Below are positions 25,118-33,523 of a stretch of 33,523 bases of DNA, piece by piece (position 1 is the stretch's first letter; the number at the start of each line of letters is the position of its first letter). Where the stretch lies: positions 1-33,523 of the forward strand of contig NZ_JHBV01000028.1 of assembly GCF_000724545.1 (NCBI RefSeq), written 5' to 3'. Source of the stretch: Aureispira sp. CCB-QB1 (GTDB lineage: Bacteria > Bacteroidota > Bacteroidia > Chitinophagales > Saprospiraceae). The position numbers and the translations under genes are program-made. A model generated the notes under the pieces. It was not told the DNA's origin, searched no databases, and saw nothing but the letters and a program-made list of their open reading frames with translations.

Positions 25118-25125
25118 CAAATATA
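25118..25125 (-). promoter_or_regulatory. candidate -7 box for the GNAT-decarboxylase operon
   Basis: On the minus strand this reads TATATTTG, an exact TAnnTTTG match, about 40 bp before the start codon. The -33 region is weak (no clear TTTG 19-20 nt upstream), so the call is tentative. Confidence 0.4.
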
Positions 25126-25344
25126 AAAATTAAAAAATAGGAACAGCATTATTGAGCCATCTCTTGTCTTAAAGTGAAAGAATATGACTTTATGTATTTA
25201 AATTATTTGGTGATAATTTTGGAAGTGTTGTTAAAAGAAAAATATGGCTAAAAATATTTTATTTTGTCTTGTAAGTAGTTGTTTTTTATGGATTTGTGTT
25301 GTGAATTAGTTTGCTGAATCTTTTAAAATGCTCGAAAAGATGCT

Positions 25345-25375
25345 TTTGAGTTAAATAAGTAAAAGAATACTTTTG
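25345..25375 (+). promoter_or_regulatory. Bacteroidota sigma-A promoter of the giant adhesin gene
   Basis: TTTG (25345-25348) is followed after exactly 19 nt by TACTTTTG (25368-25375), a full match to the Bacteroidota consensus. The start codon lies about 45 nt downstream of the predicted transcription start. Confidence 0.75.
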
Positions 25376-25425
25376 CATCAAAATGTTTACTTTTATCTAC
25401 TAAATAATGTTTTTCTGTAATCAAA

Positions 25426-28400
25426 ATGATTGCAAAGCAATTAAAACTACTAAAAATGAAACTATTTTCTTTTCTTTTACTCTTTTGTACCCTGCAAATT
25501 AGTTATGGGCAGGGGGTAAGCTTAGCACAGGGAACTGCGCTTATCCATTCAGGGCAATCAACAGCCTTTGAGGAAAATAAAGGTCAAATTCGGGATATAG
25601 AAGGCAATAGAGCACCCTATGTTCATTATCGTTACAAACAGGGAGGAACGAGCGTTTTTATGCTATCGACAGGAATTGCTTATCAGTTTAGCAAGGTTAA
25701 CGATGTCAATGCTGCTAATTCAAATGATAATAAATGGAGGGAAGCCTCTCCGAAATCAGTTGATTTAGAAACTTACCGAATGGATATGCGTTTGGTTGGT
25801 GCTAATTCAAATGCTATTATTAAAGCGGAAGAGGAACAGGAGAATTACATCAATTATTACAATGAAAATAGACTAGACATTCATAGTTATGGTAAATTAA
25901 CTTACAAAGACATTTATCCTGGAATCGATTGGGTGATATACACAACAGATAAAGGGTTGAAATATGACTTTGTAGTACATCCAGGCGCTGATCCTGCGCA
26001 AATTCAGTTAGCGTTTGAGCACCATGAAGGACTACAGCTTAATAAAAATGGTAGTTTTACACTATCTAATTCTATGGGAACAATTACAGAGCAGGCTCCT
26101 GTTTCTTTTCAAGGCAAAAAAGAAGTGCGTTCTTCTTTTGAGTTGGAAGGAAATAGCATTCGATTTAAGCTTGGCAATTATGACCCCACCAAAGCCTTGA
26201 TAATCGACCCTAGCCTAATTTGGTCTACTTATTATGGAGGATCAGACTTAGACCGAATTACTGGTTGTGCTACCGATGCTAATGGAAATATTTTTGTATC
26301 TGGTTACAGTAGATCTACTAGTAATATCGCTTCAGGTGGTCATCAAAATACACATGGAAGTGGCACTGAAGATGCGTTTTTGGTTAAATTTAATAGCAAT
26401 GGCGTTCGTCAATGGGCAACGTATTACGGTGGTACAGGTAGTGATATAGGGAATGGTTGTGCTGTAGATCCCAGTGGCAATATTTACCTAGCAGGGTATA
26501 CCCGTTCTACGAATAACATCGCTTCAAGTGGTCATCAAAATACGTATGGAGGTGGCGAAGATGCGTTCTTGGTCAAATTTAACACAAACGGTACTCGTCA
26601 GTGGGCAACCTATTATGGTGGTATAGGCAGTGATGTTGGAGATGGTTGTGCTATAGATGCCAATGGCAATGTCTTTATAGTAGGAAGAGCACAGTCTACT
26701 AGTAGTATCGCTTCAGGTGGTCATCAAAATATACATGGAGGAGGGACTTCAGATGCTTTTTTGGTAAAGTTTAATAGTAATGGTACGCGTCAGTGGGCAA
26801 CCTATTATGGTGGTGCAGATACAGAAATATTTCTTAATTGTACAGCAGATGCTAATGGCAATTCGTATATAACGGGTATCACACGTTCTGCGAATAACAT
26901 TGCTTCAAGTGGGCATCAAAATACCTATGGAGGTGGCGAAGATGCTTTTCTCGTAAAGTTTAATAGTAATGGCGTTCGTCAATGGGGAACTTATTATGGT
27001 ACTGCTGGTGATGATAATGGTAATGCTTGTGTTGCAGATGCCAATGGAAATATCTTTTTGATAGGTTCAACAGAATCTACTACGAATATGGCTTCAGGCG
27101 GTCATCAGAATACTTATGGAGGTGGTAGCCAAGATGCCTTTTTAGTAAAGTTTAATAGCAGTGGTGTGCGTCAATGGGGAACTTATTACGGAGGTAGTTC
27201 TTCTGATGTTGGCGGATATGGGACGATACATACCAATGGAAATATATTCTTAGGAGGTTTTTCGGCATCTACTAGTAATATCGCTTCAGGTGGTCATCAA
27301 AATACGCATGGAGGTAGTCAAGATGCTTTTCTAGTTGAATTTAATACGAATGGTGTGCGTCAATGGGCAACTTATTTGGGTGGAAGTGCTAGTGATATAG
27401 GGAGAGGTTGTGTTGTCGATGCCAATGGTCATGTTTATTTGGCAGGACACACAAGCTCTACAAGTGGTATTGCATTAAGTGGTCATCAAAATACTTATGG
27501 AGGTGGTTTTGTGGATGGATTTTTGGCAAAATTAACAACAACTACAAGTACGGCTTGTAATCCAACAACCAACAGTATCTCTGCAACAGCTTGCGGTTCC
27601 TATACTTATAATGGACAAACCTATACCAATTCAGGAGTATATATGGATACCTTAACAAATGCTGGTGGGTGTGACTCTATCGTAACACTTAATCTGACGA
27701 TTGGAGGAGCTACTTATGATGTATCCGCTATTACTTACACTTCAATAAATGCTACTGGTGGAACATCCGTTAATTTAGGAGATGATGCTTTAAGTGCAAG
27801 TCTACCAATTGGATTTGATTTTAACTTTTTTGGAAACACATACAATGATTTTAGAATTAGCTCCAATGGTTTTATAACATTTGGAACGAATACGACTACT
27901 AGTGGTTGTTGTTCAGGGCAGGTATTGCCAAATACCAACCAACCTAATAACTTAATCGCTTTGTTTTGGGAAGATTTGTTGCCACCGAATGGAGGAACAA
28001 TTCGTTACCTTACAGCAGGAACAGCACCAAATAGAGTTTTGGTCGTAGAGTTTGTTGACATAGAACATCACCCTAGTGGAGACAGTGTACAAGGGCAAAT
28101 TCATATTTACGAAAGTACCAACATCATCGAAGTGCATGTTGCAAAACAACCGGCAGCAGGCAGACACACATTGGGAATTGAAAATGGAACAGGAGTATTG
28201 GGATATAGTGCGCCTAATAGAAATGGCATAGCATGGACCATTGCGACCCCTGAAGCTTGGCGTTTTGCTCCTGTTGTTGGTGGGGTAGACGTGCAAACGG
28301 CTTGTAGTAACTACACTTGGATTGATGGAAAAACGTATACAAGTAGCAATAATACAGCAACACACATTATACAAGGAGGTTCTTGGACTGGATGTGATTC

Positions 28401-31005
28401 TGTGGTGCAATTGGATTTAATTATTTATAATACACCAGGAGGCAATGGTACCCTATCCGAAAATATGGAAGGAGGAGCACTTATTTCAGGAACTGGTTAT
28501 TCACGAGAATTGACGAACGCTTACTTTTATAACCCTAATAATATATCAGAAGCCAATTTCTCTTCTTTAGAGGGTTCGTTGTACGGTTATGGACAAACAG
28601 GAGGATTTGTCAATTCAGACCGTTCTATTCGCTTTAGAACTTATGCGATACCTGCGGGCAATGAAATGGCTATTGTAATGAAGAAAGTCGATTTGGATTG
28701 TAATGCTCAAGTGTCTTTTTCTTACGCACATCAAAATTACTTAGGGAATGTCGATACCATGCAAGTAGAAGTTTCTACGGATTGTGGGGCAACATGGACA
28801 ACTGTATGGATGAAATCAGGAGCGGATTTAGCAACTGCGGGAGCAAGTACAAGCAACTTTCTTCCTCCATTTACGGCTTCTGATTGGGTGCGAGATACGG
28901 CCGACTTGTCAGCTTACAGTAATATGCCAGATGTGATTGTGAAATTTACAGTGTTGTCGGGATATGGCAACAACATTTATTTAGATGATATTAATATTAC
29001 TTCTTCTTTGGGGTATGCGACTAGAACCGTAACTGCTTGTAATAGCTATTCATTTAATGGGCAGGTGTATATGAATTCAGGTATTTATGTAGATACTGTT
29101 AGTACACCAGGGACTTGTGATTCGGTTATAACGTTAGATTTAACGATCAACAACTCTACAACAGGAACAGACGTACAAACGGCTTGCGATACGTACACAT
29201 GGATAGATGGGAATACGTACACGAGTTCTAATAATACAGCAACCCATACTTTGACGAATGCAGTAGGTTGTGATAGTGTGGTAACGTTGAACTTGACGAT
29301 CAATAACTCTACAACAGGAACAGACGTACAAACGGCTTGTAATACGTACACATGGATAGATGGAAACACGTACACGAGTTCTAACAACACAGCAACCCAT
29401 ACTTTGACGAATGCAGCAGGTTGTGATAGTGTGGTGACCTTGAATCTGACGATCAACACGCCAACAACAGGAACAGACGTACAAACGGCTTGTAACACAT
29501 ACACATGGATAGATGGGAATACGTACACAAGTTCTAACAACACAGCAACACATACTTTGACGAATGCAGTAGGTTGTGATAGTGTGGTGACCTTGAATCT
29601 GACGATCAACACGCCAACAACAGGAACAGATGTACAAACAGCTTGTGATACGTACACATGGATAGATGGGAACACGTACACAAGTTCTAACAACACAGCA
29701 ACGCATATTTTGACGAATGCAGCAGGTTGTGATAGTGTGGTAACCTTGAATTTGACAATCAATAACTCTACAACGGGAACAGACGTACAAACGGCTTGTA
29801 ACACATACACATGGATAGATGGGAATACGTACACAAGTTCTAACAACACAGCAACCCATACTTTGACGAATGCAGTAGGTTGTGATAGTGTGGTGACCTT
29901 GAATCTGACGATCAACACGCCAACAACAGGAACAGACGTACAAACAGCTTGTAATACGTACACATGGATAGATGGGAATACGTACACGAGTTCTAACAAC
30001 ACAGCAACGCATACTTTGACGAATGCAGCAGGTTGTGATAGTGTGGTAACATTGAACTTGACGATCAACACGCCAACAACAGGAACAGATGTACAAACGG
30101 CTTGCGATACGTACACATGGATAGATGGAAATACGTATACGAGTTCTAACAACACAGCAACACATACTTTGACGAATGCAGCAGGTTGTGATAGTGTGGT
30201 AACGTTGAACTTGACGATCAACAACTCTACAACAGGAACAGACGTACAAGCGGCTTGCGATACGTACACATGGATAGATGGGAATACGTACACAAGTTCT
30301 AACAACACAGCAACGCATACTTTGACGAATGCAGTAGGTTGTGATAGTGTGGTGACCTTGAATCTGACGATCAACAACTCTACAACGGGAACAGACGTAC
30401 AAACGGCTTGTGATACGTACACATGGATAGATGGGAATACCTACACGAGTTCTAACAACACAGCAACGCATACTTTGACGAATGCAGCAGGTTGTGATAG
30501 TGTGGTGACTTTGAATCTGACGATTACTACAGTAGATACAACCGTAAGTCAGAATGGTTTAACTTTAACAGCAAACCAAACTGGAGCTACTTATCAATGG
30601 GTAGATTGTAACAATGGAAATACAGCAATTGCTGGGGCGACTGGGCAAAGTTTTACACCAGTAGCAAATGGCGATTATGCAGTGATGATTACCTTTAATA
30701 ATTGTACTGGCACGTCAAGTTGTTTTAATGTAGTTGTGAATGCACTACCAACGGTAGAAGAGGGGATCAAACAGGTTCGTGTATATCCCAATCCAACAAC
30801 AGGACAGGTTAATATAGAATTAGAAGAGGTGTTAAAACAAGGCGTGGCTCGATTGATGGATGTAAATGGACGTTTATTGTTAGAGCAACCTATAGATGGT
30901 AAGCAGTTCATTCAATTGAATATAGAGGCGTTGCCAACAGCTGTTTATTTCTTAGAGTTGCAAAGTTTAAAAGGTGTTTATAGCCAAAAAATTATTAAAG
31001 AATAA
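25426..31005 (+). CDS. giant T9SS-exported adhesin with SBBP propeller and 51-residue repeats
   Basis: This 1859-residue protein may start at 25426 or, more in keeping with a signal peptide (MKLFSFLLLFCTLQISYGQ), at 25456. After an N-terminal beta-rich domain opening with ENKGQIRD (DUF7948-like) there are seven SBBP units of ~63 residues (~267-703; core ATYYGG-GSD...GNIYLAGYT...GHQNTYGGG-DAFLVKFN-NG-RQW), expected to close as a beta-propeller. Next come one TACGSYTYNG repeat, a NIDO-like domain (~763-950), a jelly-roll anchor-type domain (~1005-1190), nine tandem 51-residue TDVQTAC(D/N)TYTWIDG repeats (1248-1700), and a type A T9SS sorting domain (VYPNPTTGQ near 1786). It is almost certainly a surface adhesin; its ligand is not readable. 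A good promoter precedes it. Confidence 0.92.
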   Translation: MIAKQLKLLKMKLFSFLLLFCTLQISYGQGVSLAQGTALIHSGQSTAFEENKGQIRDIEGNRAPYVHYRYKQGGTSVFMLSTGIAYQFSKVNDVNAANSNDNKWREASPKSVDLETYRMDMRLVGANSNAIIKAEEEQENYINYYNENRLDIHSYGKLTYKDIYPGIDWVIYTTDKGLKYDFVVHPGADPAQIQLAFEHHEGLQLNKNGSFTLSNSMGTITEQAPVSFQGKKEVRSSFELEGNSIRFKLGNYDPTKALIIDPSLIWSTYYGGSDLDRITGCATDANGNIFVSGYSRSTSNIASGGHQNTHGSGTEDAFLVKFNSNGVRQWATYYGGTGSDIGNGCAVDPSGNIYLAGYTRSTNNIASSGHQNTYGGGEDAFLVKFNTNGTRQWATYYGGIGSDVGDGCAIDANGNVFIVGRAQSTSSIASGGHQNIHGGGTSDAFLVKFNSNGTRQWATYYGGADTEIFLNCTADANGNSYITGITRSANNIASSGHQNTYGGGEDAFLVKFNSNGVRQWGTYYGTAGDDNGNACVADANGNIFLIGSTESTTNMASGGHQNTYGGGSQDAFLVKFNSSGVRQWGTYYGGSSSDVGGYGTIHTNGNIFLGGFSASTSNIASGGHQNTHGGSQDAFLVEFNTNGVRQWATYLGGSASDIGRGCVVDANGHVYLAGHTSSTSGIALSGHQNTYGGGFVDGFLAKLTTTTSTACNPTTNSISATACGSYTYNGQTYTNSGVYMDTLTNAGGCDSIVTLNLTIGGATYDVSAITYTSINATGGTSVNLGDDALSASLPIGFDFNFFGNTYNDFRISSNGFITFGTNTTTSGCCSGQVLPNTNQPNNLIALFWEDLLPPNGGTIRYLTAGTAPNRVLVVEFVDIEHHPSGDSVQGQIHIYESTNIIEVHVAKQPAAGRHTLGIENGTGVLGYSAPNRNGIAWTIATPEAWRFAPVVGGVDVQTACSNYTWIDGKTYTSSNNTATHIIQGGSWTGCDSVVQLDLIIYNTPGGNGTLSENMEGGALISGTGYSRELTNAYFYNPNNISEANFSSLEGSLYGYGQTGGFVNSDRSIRFRTYAIPAGNEMAIVMKKVDLDCNAQVSFSYAHQNYLGNVDTMQVEVSTDCGATWTTVWMKSGADLATAGASTSNFLPPFTASDWVRDTADLSAYSNMPDVIVKFTVLSGYGNNIYLDDINITSSLGYATRTVTACNSYSFNGQVYMNSGIYVDTVSTPGTCDSVITLDLTINNSTTGTDVQTACDTYTWIDGNTYTSSNNTATHTLTNAVGCDSVVTLNLTINNSTTGTDVQTACNTYTWIDGNTYTSSNNTATHTLTNAAGCDSVVTLNLTINTPTTGTDVQTACNTYTWIDGNTYTSSNNTATHTLTNAVGCDSVVTLNLTINTPTTGTDVQTACDTYTWIDGNTYTSSNNTATHILTNAAGCDSVVTLNLTINNSTTGTDVQTACNTYTWIDGNTYTSSNNTATHTLTNAVGCDSVVTLNLTINTPTTGTDVQTACNTYTWIDGNTYTSSNNTATHTLTNAAGCDSVVTLNLTINTPTTGTDVQTACDTYTWIDGNTYTSSNNTATHTLTNAAGCDSVVTLNLTINNSTTGTDVQAACDTYTWIDGNTYTSSNNTATHTLTNAVGCDSVVTLNLTINNSTTGTDVQTACDTYTWIDGNTYTSSNNTATHTLTNAAGCDSVVTLNLTITTVDTTVSQNGLTLTANQTGATYQWVDCNNGNTAIAGATGQSFTPVANGDYAVMITFNNCTGTSSCFNVVVNALPTVEEGIKQVRVYPNPTTGQVNIELEEVLKQGVARLMDVNGRLLLEQPIDGKQFIQLNIEALPTAVYFLELQSLKGVYSQKIIKE
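26224..27535 (+). repeat. seven SBBP propeller repeats (coding)
   Basis: Seven units of about 63 codons share (S/A/G)TYYGG near the start and DAFLVKFN-NG-RQW near the end. DNA identity is moderate and uneven, so the array is older than the 153-bp array downstream. Confidence 0.9.
29167..30525 (+). repeat. nine tandem 153-bp repeats (coding)
   Basis: Nine head-to-tail units encode TDVQTAC(D/N)TYTWIDGNTYTSSNNTATHTLTNA(V/A)GCDSVVTLNLTIN. The spacer ends as either NNSTTG or NTPTTG. DNA identity between units is very high. Three degenerate relatives occur earlier in the same gene (near residues 720, 960 and 1205). Each unit holds a conserved cysteine pair, possibly a disulphide. Confidence 0.95.
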
Positions 31006-31200
31006 ATTGCTTGACGAATAACTAACCTTTGACTAGGAGTTTAATACTGTCTCTGGTAGGTTATTAGTAATATAAGAGTTGTTTTTATTAGTAGTTCGTT
31101 GATTACCTGCGGTGCTACTGAGTGGTTGCAACGAACTATTGTTTTATGTAAACGCAACTCTTATTAAGTATAAAAATTGTAAACAACAAAAATATACAAT
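31006..31200. other. spacer between the giant adhesin and the small gene
   Basis: This 195-bp region holds element E3 and little else. No other terminator is evident after the adhesin gene, so E3 may serve that role. Confidence 0.5.
31087..31141 (-). repeat. short reverse-oriented relative of the structured element, E3
   Basis: TAGTTCGTTG (31092-31101) pairs perfectly with CAACGAACTA (31129-31138) around a 27-nt insert. Read on the minus strand, its termini CAATAGTTCGTTG and CAACGAACTACTAAT are identical to those of E1 (7728-7740 and 7860-7874), but helices P2 and P3 are replaced by unrelated sequence. It lies 60 bp before the next gene. Confidence 0.65.
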
Positions 31201-31557
31201 ATGAATCAAGATACATGGGAAAATATTAATATGATCATCCAAGATGAAGATATTCAAGGAGCAGAATTTACAAGAGATTACATCAATGAAGGAAATGTAA
31301 ATTCTTGTGTAGATTTTTACTCTAGTGCCCTAAATAATAAGCAAAAAGCTATAGTTATAACCATTTTTTGTTCAGATTACCAAACGGAGAATACAAAAAA
31401 GATAGCTAAAGATTTCTTAAAGAATGTTCCAGTGACAATTTACAATGAGCATGTCCATAAAACCTGTTTGTGGAATCTTGATTCAACGTTGAATTTGGAA
31501 TCTCTAGAAGATATTGCAACAATAGAATTGGCAGTGAAAAAAGTATTAAACGAATAA
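31201..31557 (+). CDS. small cytoplasmic protein of unknown function
   Basis: This 118-residue protein has no signal peptide or membrane segment. It appears mixed alpha/beta: an acidic N-terminal helix pair (MNQDTWENINMIIQDEDIQG), a central strand KAIVITIFCSDYQ, then helix and strand KNVPVTIYNEHVHKTCLWN, and a C-terminal acidic helix. Three cysteines and two histidines are present, without a recognisable metal motif. It lies between two T9SS adhesin genes, has its own candidate terminator, and has no evident functional link to them. No family is recognised. Codon use and frame integrity look genuine; function is unknown. Confidence 0.65.
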   Translation: MNQDTWENINMIIQDEDIQGAEFTRDYINEGNVNSCVDFYSSALNNKQKAIVITIFCSDYQTENTKKIAKDFLKNVPVTIYNEHVHKTCLWNLDSTLNLESLEDIATIELAVKKVLNE

Positions 31558-31584
31558 AAGGCTGAAGATTTATTATTGTTTATA

Positions 31585-31635
31585 AAAAAGTCGTGTTGAG
31601 TACAGTTGGTAAAACAGTATTTGATGCGGCTTTTT
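31585..31635 (+). terminator. candidate terminator after the small gene
   Basis: AAAAAGTCG (31585-31593) pairs with CGGCTTTTT (31627-31635) with one wobble. The pair closes a 33-nt imperfectly paired interior and ends in a T-run. The loop is longer than usual, so confidence is moderate. Confidence 0.5.
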
Positions 31636-31962
31636 ATTTTTAGCATAAGGCGTAATTGGGAATAAAAAATTACTATTATGACGTTTAAATTATTTGCGAA
31701 TTTTTTTTATTTTGTAATCAAAAAAAATATGTTCCTGAATTTTTAGAATGATTGGGTCTAAATAATTGAATTGTAGTTGGTTATTTGTTTTTTGAACTTT
31801 TTGAAAGCCTAAAAAAGGGCTTAAAAGTGATTTGAGGTTATGAAACTAGTAGAGTACATTTGCATAATCAAAGTTATGACTAAAAAATAACTTTTATAAA
31901 CTCTTGTTATTCAACAGCCCAAGGAGGGCTACTATTATTTACAATAAACATAAAAAACACAA
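31636..31962. other. non-coding region before the second adhesin
   Basis: AT-rich. It contains a low-complexity T/A hairpin around 31703-31729, a 5-bp hairpin AAGCC/GGCTT around 31805-31823, and the promoter at 31831-31862. No ORF was recognised. Confidence 0.5.
31831..31862 (+). promoter_or_regulatory. Bacteroidota sigma-A promoter of the second adhesin gene
   Basis: TTTG (31831-31834), a 20-nt spacer and TACATTTG (31855-31862) match the consensus fully. The start codon is about 100 nt downstream. Confidence 0.72.
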
Positions 31963-33523
31963 ATGATTTTAAATCGACTATTAAAAGTAAGTCTTGTTCT
32001 TTGCTTGCTCATGAACAGTTTTGGAAGTTTTGCAACTTCTCACACTGTTACTAATTTGAATGATACAGGTAGCGGATCATTAAGGGATGTACTCGGTCTT
32101 GTTGCTACTGGTGATACAATTCTATTTTCTAGTACTATGCTTTCTAGCAGTAGCGATACTATAAAACTAAATTCACCACTTATTCTCAATCGGAGTCTTG
32201 TCATTTTAGGACCCAATATGCCTAATTATAAATTGTACCTTAGTGGTCAAACTAGTACCAATATCGCAGAGGTAAGTTTTTCACGATTTAGCCCCCCATT
32301 AGAAATACAAAACCTCGGTTTTATAAACGGATCTACAACACAATTTGGTAAGGGGGGAGCAATTGCGATCCTAGCTTGTAGTGGTATTACTTTAAAAAAA
32401 TGTGAATTCAAAAATAATTCAGCTAATTATGGAGGAGCCATCAATTCTAGCCTTTCTCAAACTTCTGATAAAGATGTTATTATAGAGGAATGTTTGTTTG
32501 ACAATAACTCTAGTACTTCTGGAGGAGGAGCGATTTATTTGACGAGTCATGATGCTTATGCGTTGACATGGAATATCTCCAAGACGACTTTTAGCAACAA
32601 TACAGCTGTTGGTTCTAGACATGGAGGAGCGATTTATTGTCGCAATGGGATTGATAACACCTCATTGCCAACCAAAGATATGACCATAAATATTACAGAA
32701 ACAACCTTTGCAAATAATACAGGGTACGAAGGTGCTGCCTTTTATTCATACCATGATCCTGATGGCACCTACTCAAATACGAATATTACCATTACAAAAT
32801 CTACTTTTACAGGGAATGTAAATACTTACCTAGGAATACATGGTGCCGCTCTTACGGTAACAAGTAGTATTTATGCTACCGCTGCTAGTTTAGGATATTA
32901 TTTAACGATGTATGGATGTAGTGTCGTTGATAATATAGGAAAGGGAATTTACTATGGTAATAGAGGAGGTAATGGCAATATAACAATAGGAAGTAGTATT
33001 TGGGCATTTAATACAAGAGGTGATTTTTATGTTTCTAGAACGTCAGGGGGTAATGGAGGCTCAGCTATATCATCGAGCGGATACAACCTTATTAGTGATG
33101 CTGGGCGGAGTGGAGCGTTGCCAACAGATCAAGTAGGAGTAACGGCTGCGAATGTTAATCTTGGACCACTTCAAAATAATGGAGGTGTAACGGAAACAAG
33201 AATGCCAGGGGTTGGTAGTATTGCGATTAATGCTGGAAATCCTAATGATATGTCAGATGCACAAAATGGCAGTATAGAAGGAGGTCGTAGAGATATTGGA
33301 GCAGCAGAATATGTTTCATGCTTAGTTAACTCCACAACGGGAACAGATGTACAAACAGCTTGTAATACGTACACATGGATAGATGGGAACACGTACACGA
33401 GTTCAAACAACACAGCAACACACACTTTGACGAATGCAGTAGGTTGTGATAGTGTAGTGACGTTAAATCTAACAATCAATAACTCTACAACGGGAACAGA
33501 CGTACAAACGGCTTGCGATACGT
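31963..33523 (+). CDS. second adhesin: beta-helix (choice-of-anchor Q type) plus 51-residue repeats (3' partial)
   Basis: The frame opens with ATG at 31963 and stays open to the window end (520 codons visible, no stop). A signal peptide (MILNRLLKVSLVLCLLMNSFGSFA) is followed by HTVTNLNDTGSGSLRDVL, the standard opening of choice-of-anchor Q/polymorphic outer-membrane-type right-handed beta-helix proteins. Repeated coils follow, such as TFSNNTAVGSRHGGAIYC and TFANNTGYEGAAFYS, ending at RRDIGAAEYVSC. Right after this the protein runs into the same 51-residue TDVQTAC repeat found in the upstream giant adhesin, with one full unit (33343-33495) and the start of a second. A T9SS sorting domain is expected downstream but lies outside the window. 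It is probably a surface adhesin; the ligand is unknown. Confidence 0.9.
   Translation, partial: MILNRLLKVSLVLCLLMNSFGSFATSHTVTNLNDTGSGSLRDVLGLVATGDTILFSSTMLSSSSDTIKLNSPLILNRSLVILGPNMPNYKLYLSGQTSTNIAEVSFSRFSPPLEIQNLGFINGSTTQFGKGGAIAILACSGITLKKCEFKNNSANYGGAINSSLSQTSDKDVIIEECLFDNNSSTSGGGAIYLTSHDAYALTWNISKTTFSNNTAVGSRHGGAIYCRNGIDNTSLPTKDMTINITETTFANNTGYEGAAFYSYHDPDGTYSNTNITITKSTFTGNVNTYLGIHGAALTVTSSIYATAASLGYYLTMYGCSVVDNIGKGIYYGNRGGNGNITIGSSIWAFNTRGDFYVSRTSGGNGGSAISSSGYNLISDAGRSGALPTDQVGVTAANVNLGPLQNNGGVTETRMPGVGSIAINAGNPNDMSDAQNGSIEGGRRDIGAAEYVSCLVNSTTGTDVQTACNTYTWIDGNTYTSSNNTATHTLTNAVGCDSVVTLNLTINNSTTGTDVQTACDT
33343..33523 (+). repeat. 153-bp repeat shared with the upstream adhesin (array cut by window end)
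   Basis: One complete unit (33343-33495) and 28 bases of the next have the same 153-bp period and nearly the same DNA as the units at 29167-30525, in direct orientation and the same reading frame. Confidence 0.93.

Larger units (their letters stand above)
25079..25425. other. divergent intergenic region between the decarboxylase and the giant adhesin
   Basis: This 347-bp AT-rich spacer holds the two promoter candidates listed separately. No ORF, terminator or repeat was found in the remainder. Confidence 0.6.

Noticed and set aside
29085-30471. Two long minus-strand ORFs (about 445 and 443 codons) over the adhesin repeat array
   Set aside because: The repeat unit is 153 bp, a multiple of three, so a unit without stop codons in a frame keeps that frame open through all nine copies. 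The translations are repetitive and low quality, so they are shadows of the plus-strand gene.
29167-30525. CRISPR-like array
   Set aside because: The units are contiguous 153-bp coding repeats with no unique spacers and no cas genes nearby.

Overview
The window looks like an AT-rich Bacteroidota chromosome, most likely a marine gliding Saprospiria of the Aureispira type. The phylum call rests on type IX secretion (T9SS) C-terminal sorting domains, giant SBBP-propeller adhesins, promoters of the TTTG-N19/20-TAnnTTTG class and weak Shine-Dalgarno signals. The family call is inference from the adhesin repeat style, and no rRNA was available to check it. No tRNA, rRNA, CRISPR array, transposase or prophage was seen.

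Layout. (1) 1-5158, plus strand: the end of an FtsX/MacB-type ABC permease with a His-rich 48-bp repeat, recF, a secreted TPR protein and a large LRR protein with a possible central BRCT-like domain; the genes are tightly spaced and probably co-transcribed. (2) 5256-6326, minus: a secreted serine-beta-lactamase-fold hydrolase facing that operon across a shared hairpin. (3) 6606-11708: a TetR regulator with two identical operators around its own -7 box, then a fatty-acid beta-oxidation pair (FadN-like hydroxyacyl-CoA dehydrogenase/enoyl-CoA hydratase and thiolase) ending at a strong terminator. (4) 11767-16109: a phosphodiester-glycosidase-like lipoprotein, a small membrane protein, an OmpA-domain protein and a convergent AraC-MGMT (Ada-like) repair protein. 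(5) 17140-21306: an O-antigen-ligase/TPR membrane protein followed 11 bp later by a T9SS cargo protein. (6) 21352-25078, minus: a GNAT-Cys4-PLP decarboxylase fusion, a QueC-like ATP pyrophosphatase and a polytopic membrane protein, which look like one operon for an unassigned small-molecule or modification pathway. (7) 25345-33523, plus: a 1859-residue T9SS adhesin, a small cytoplasmic protein of unknown function, and the start of a second adhesin carrying the same 153-bp repeat; each adhesin has a near-perfect Bacteroidota promoter.

The most notable unexplained structure is a pair of ~140-bp intergenic elements (7731-7869 and 16574-16714). They share the same three-helix layout, with identical spacer and loop lengths and five double compensatory base-pair changes. 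A shorter relative with the same termini lies in reverse orientation at 31087-31141. This looks like a dispersed structured-RNA or MITE-like family. The GNAT-decarboxylase/QueC-like/membrane-protein set is the best candidate for an undescribed enzymatic system. All functional statements are from motif reading; no database search was run.
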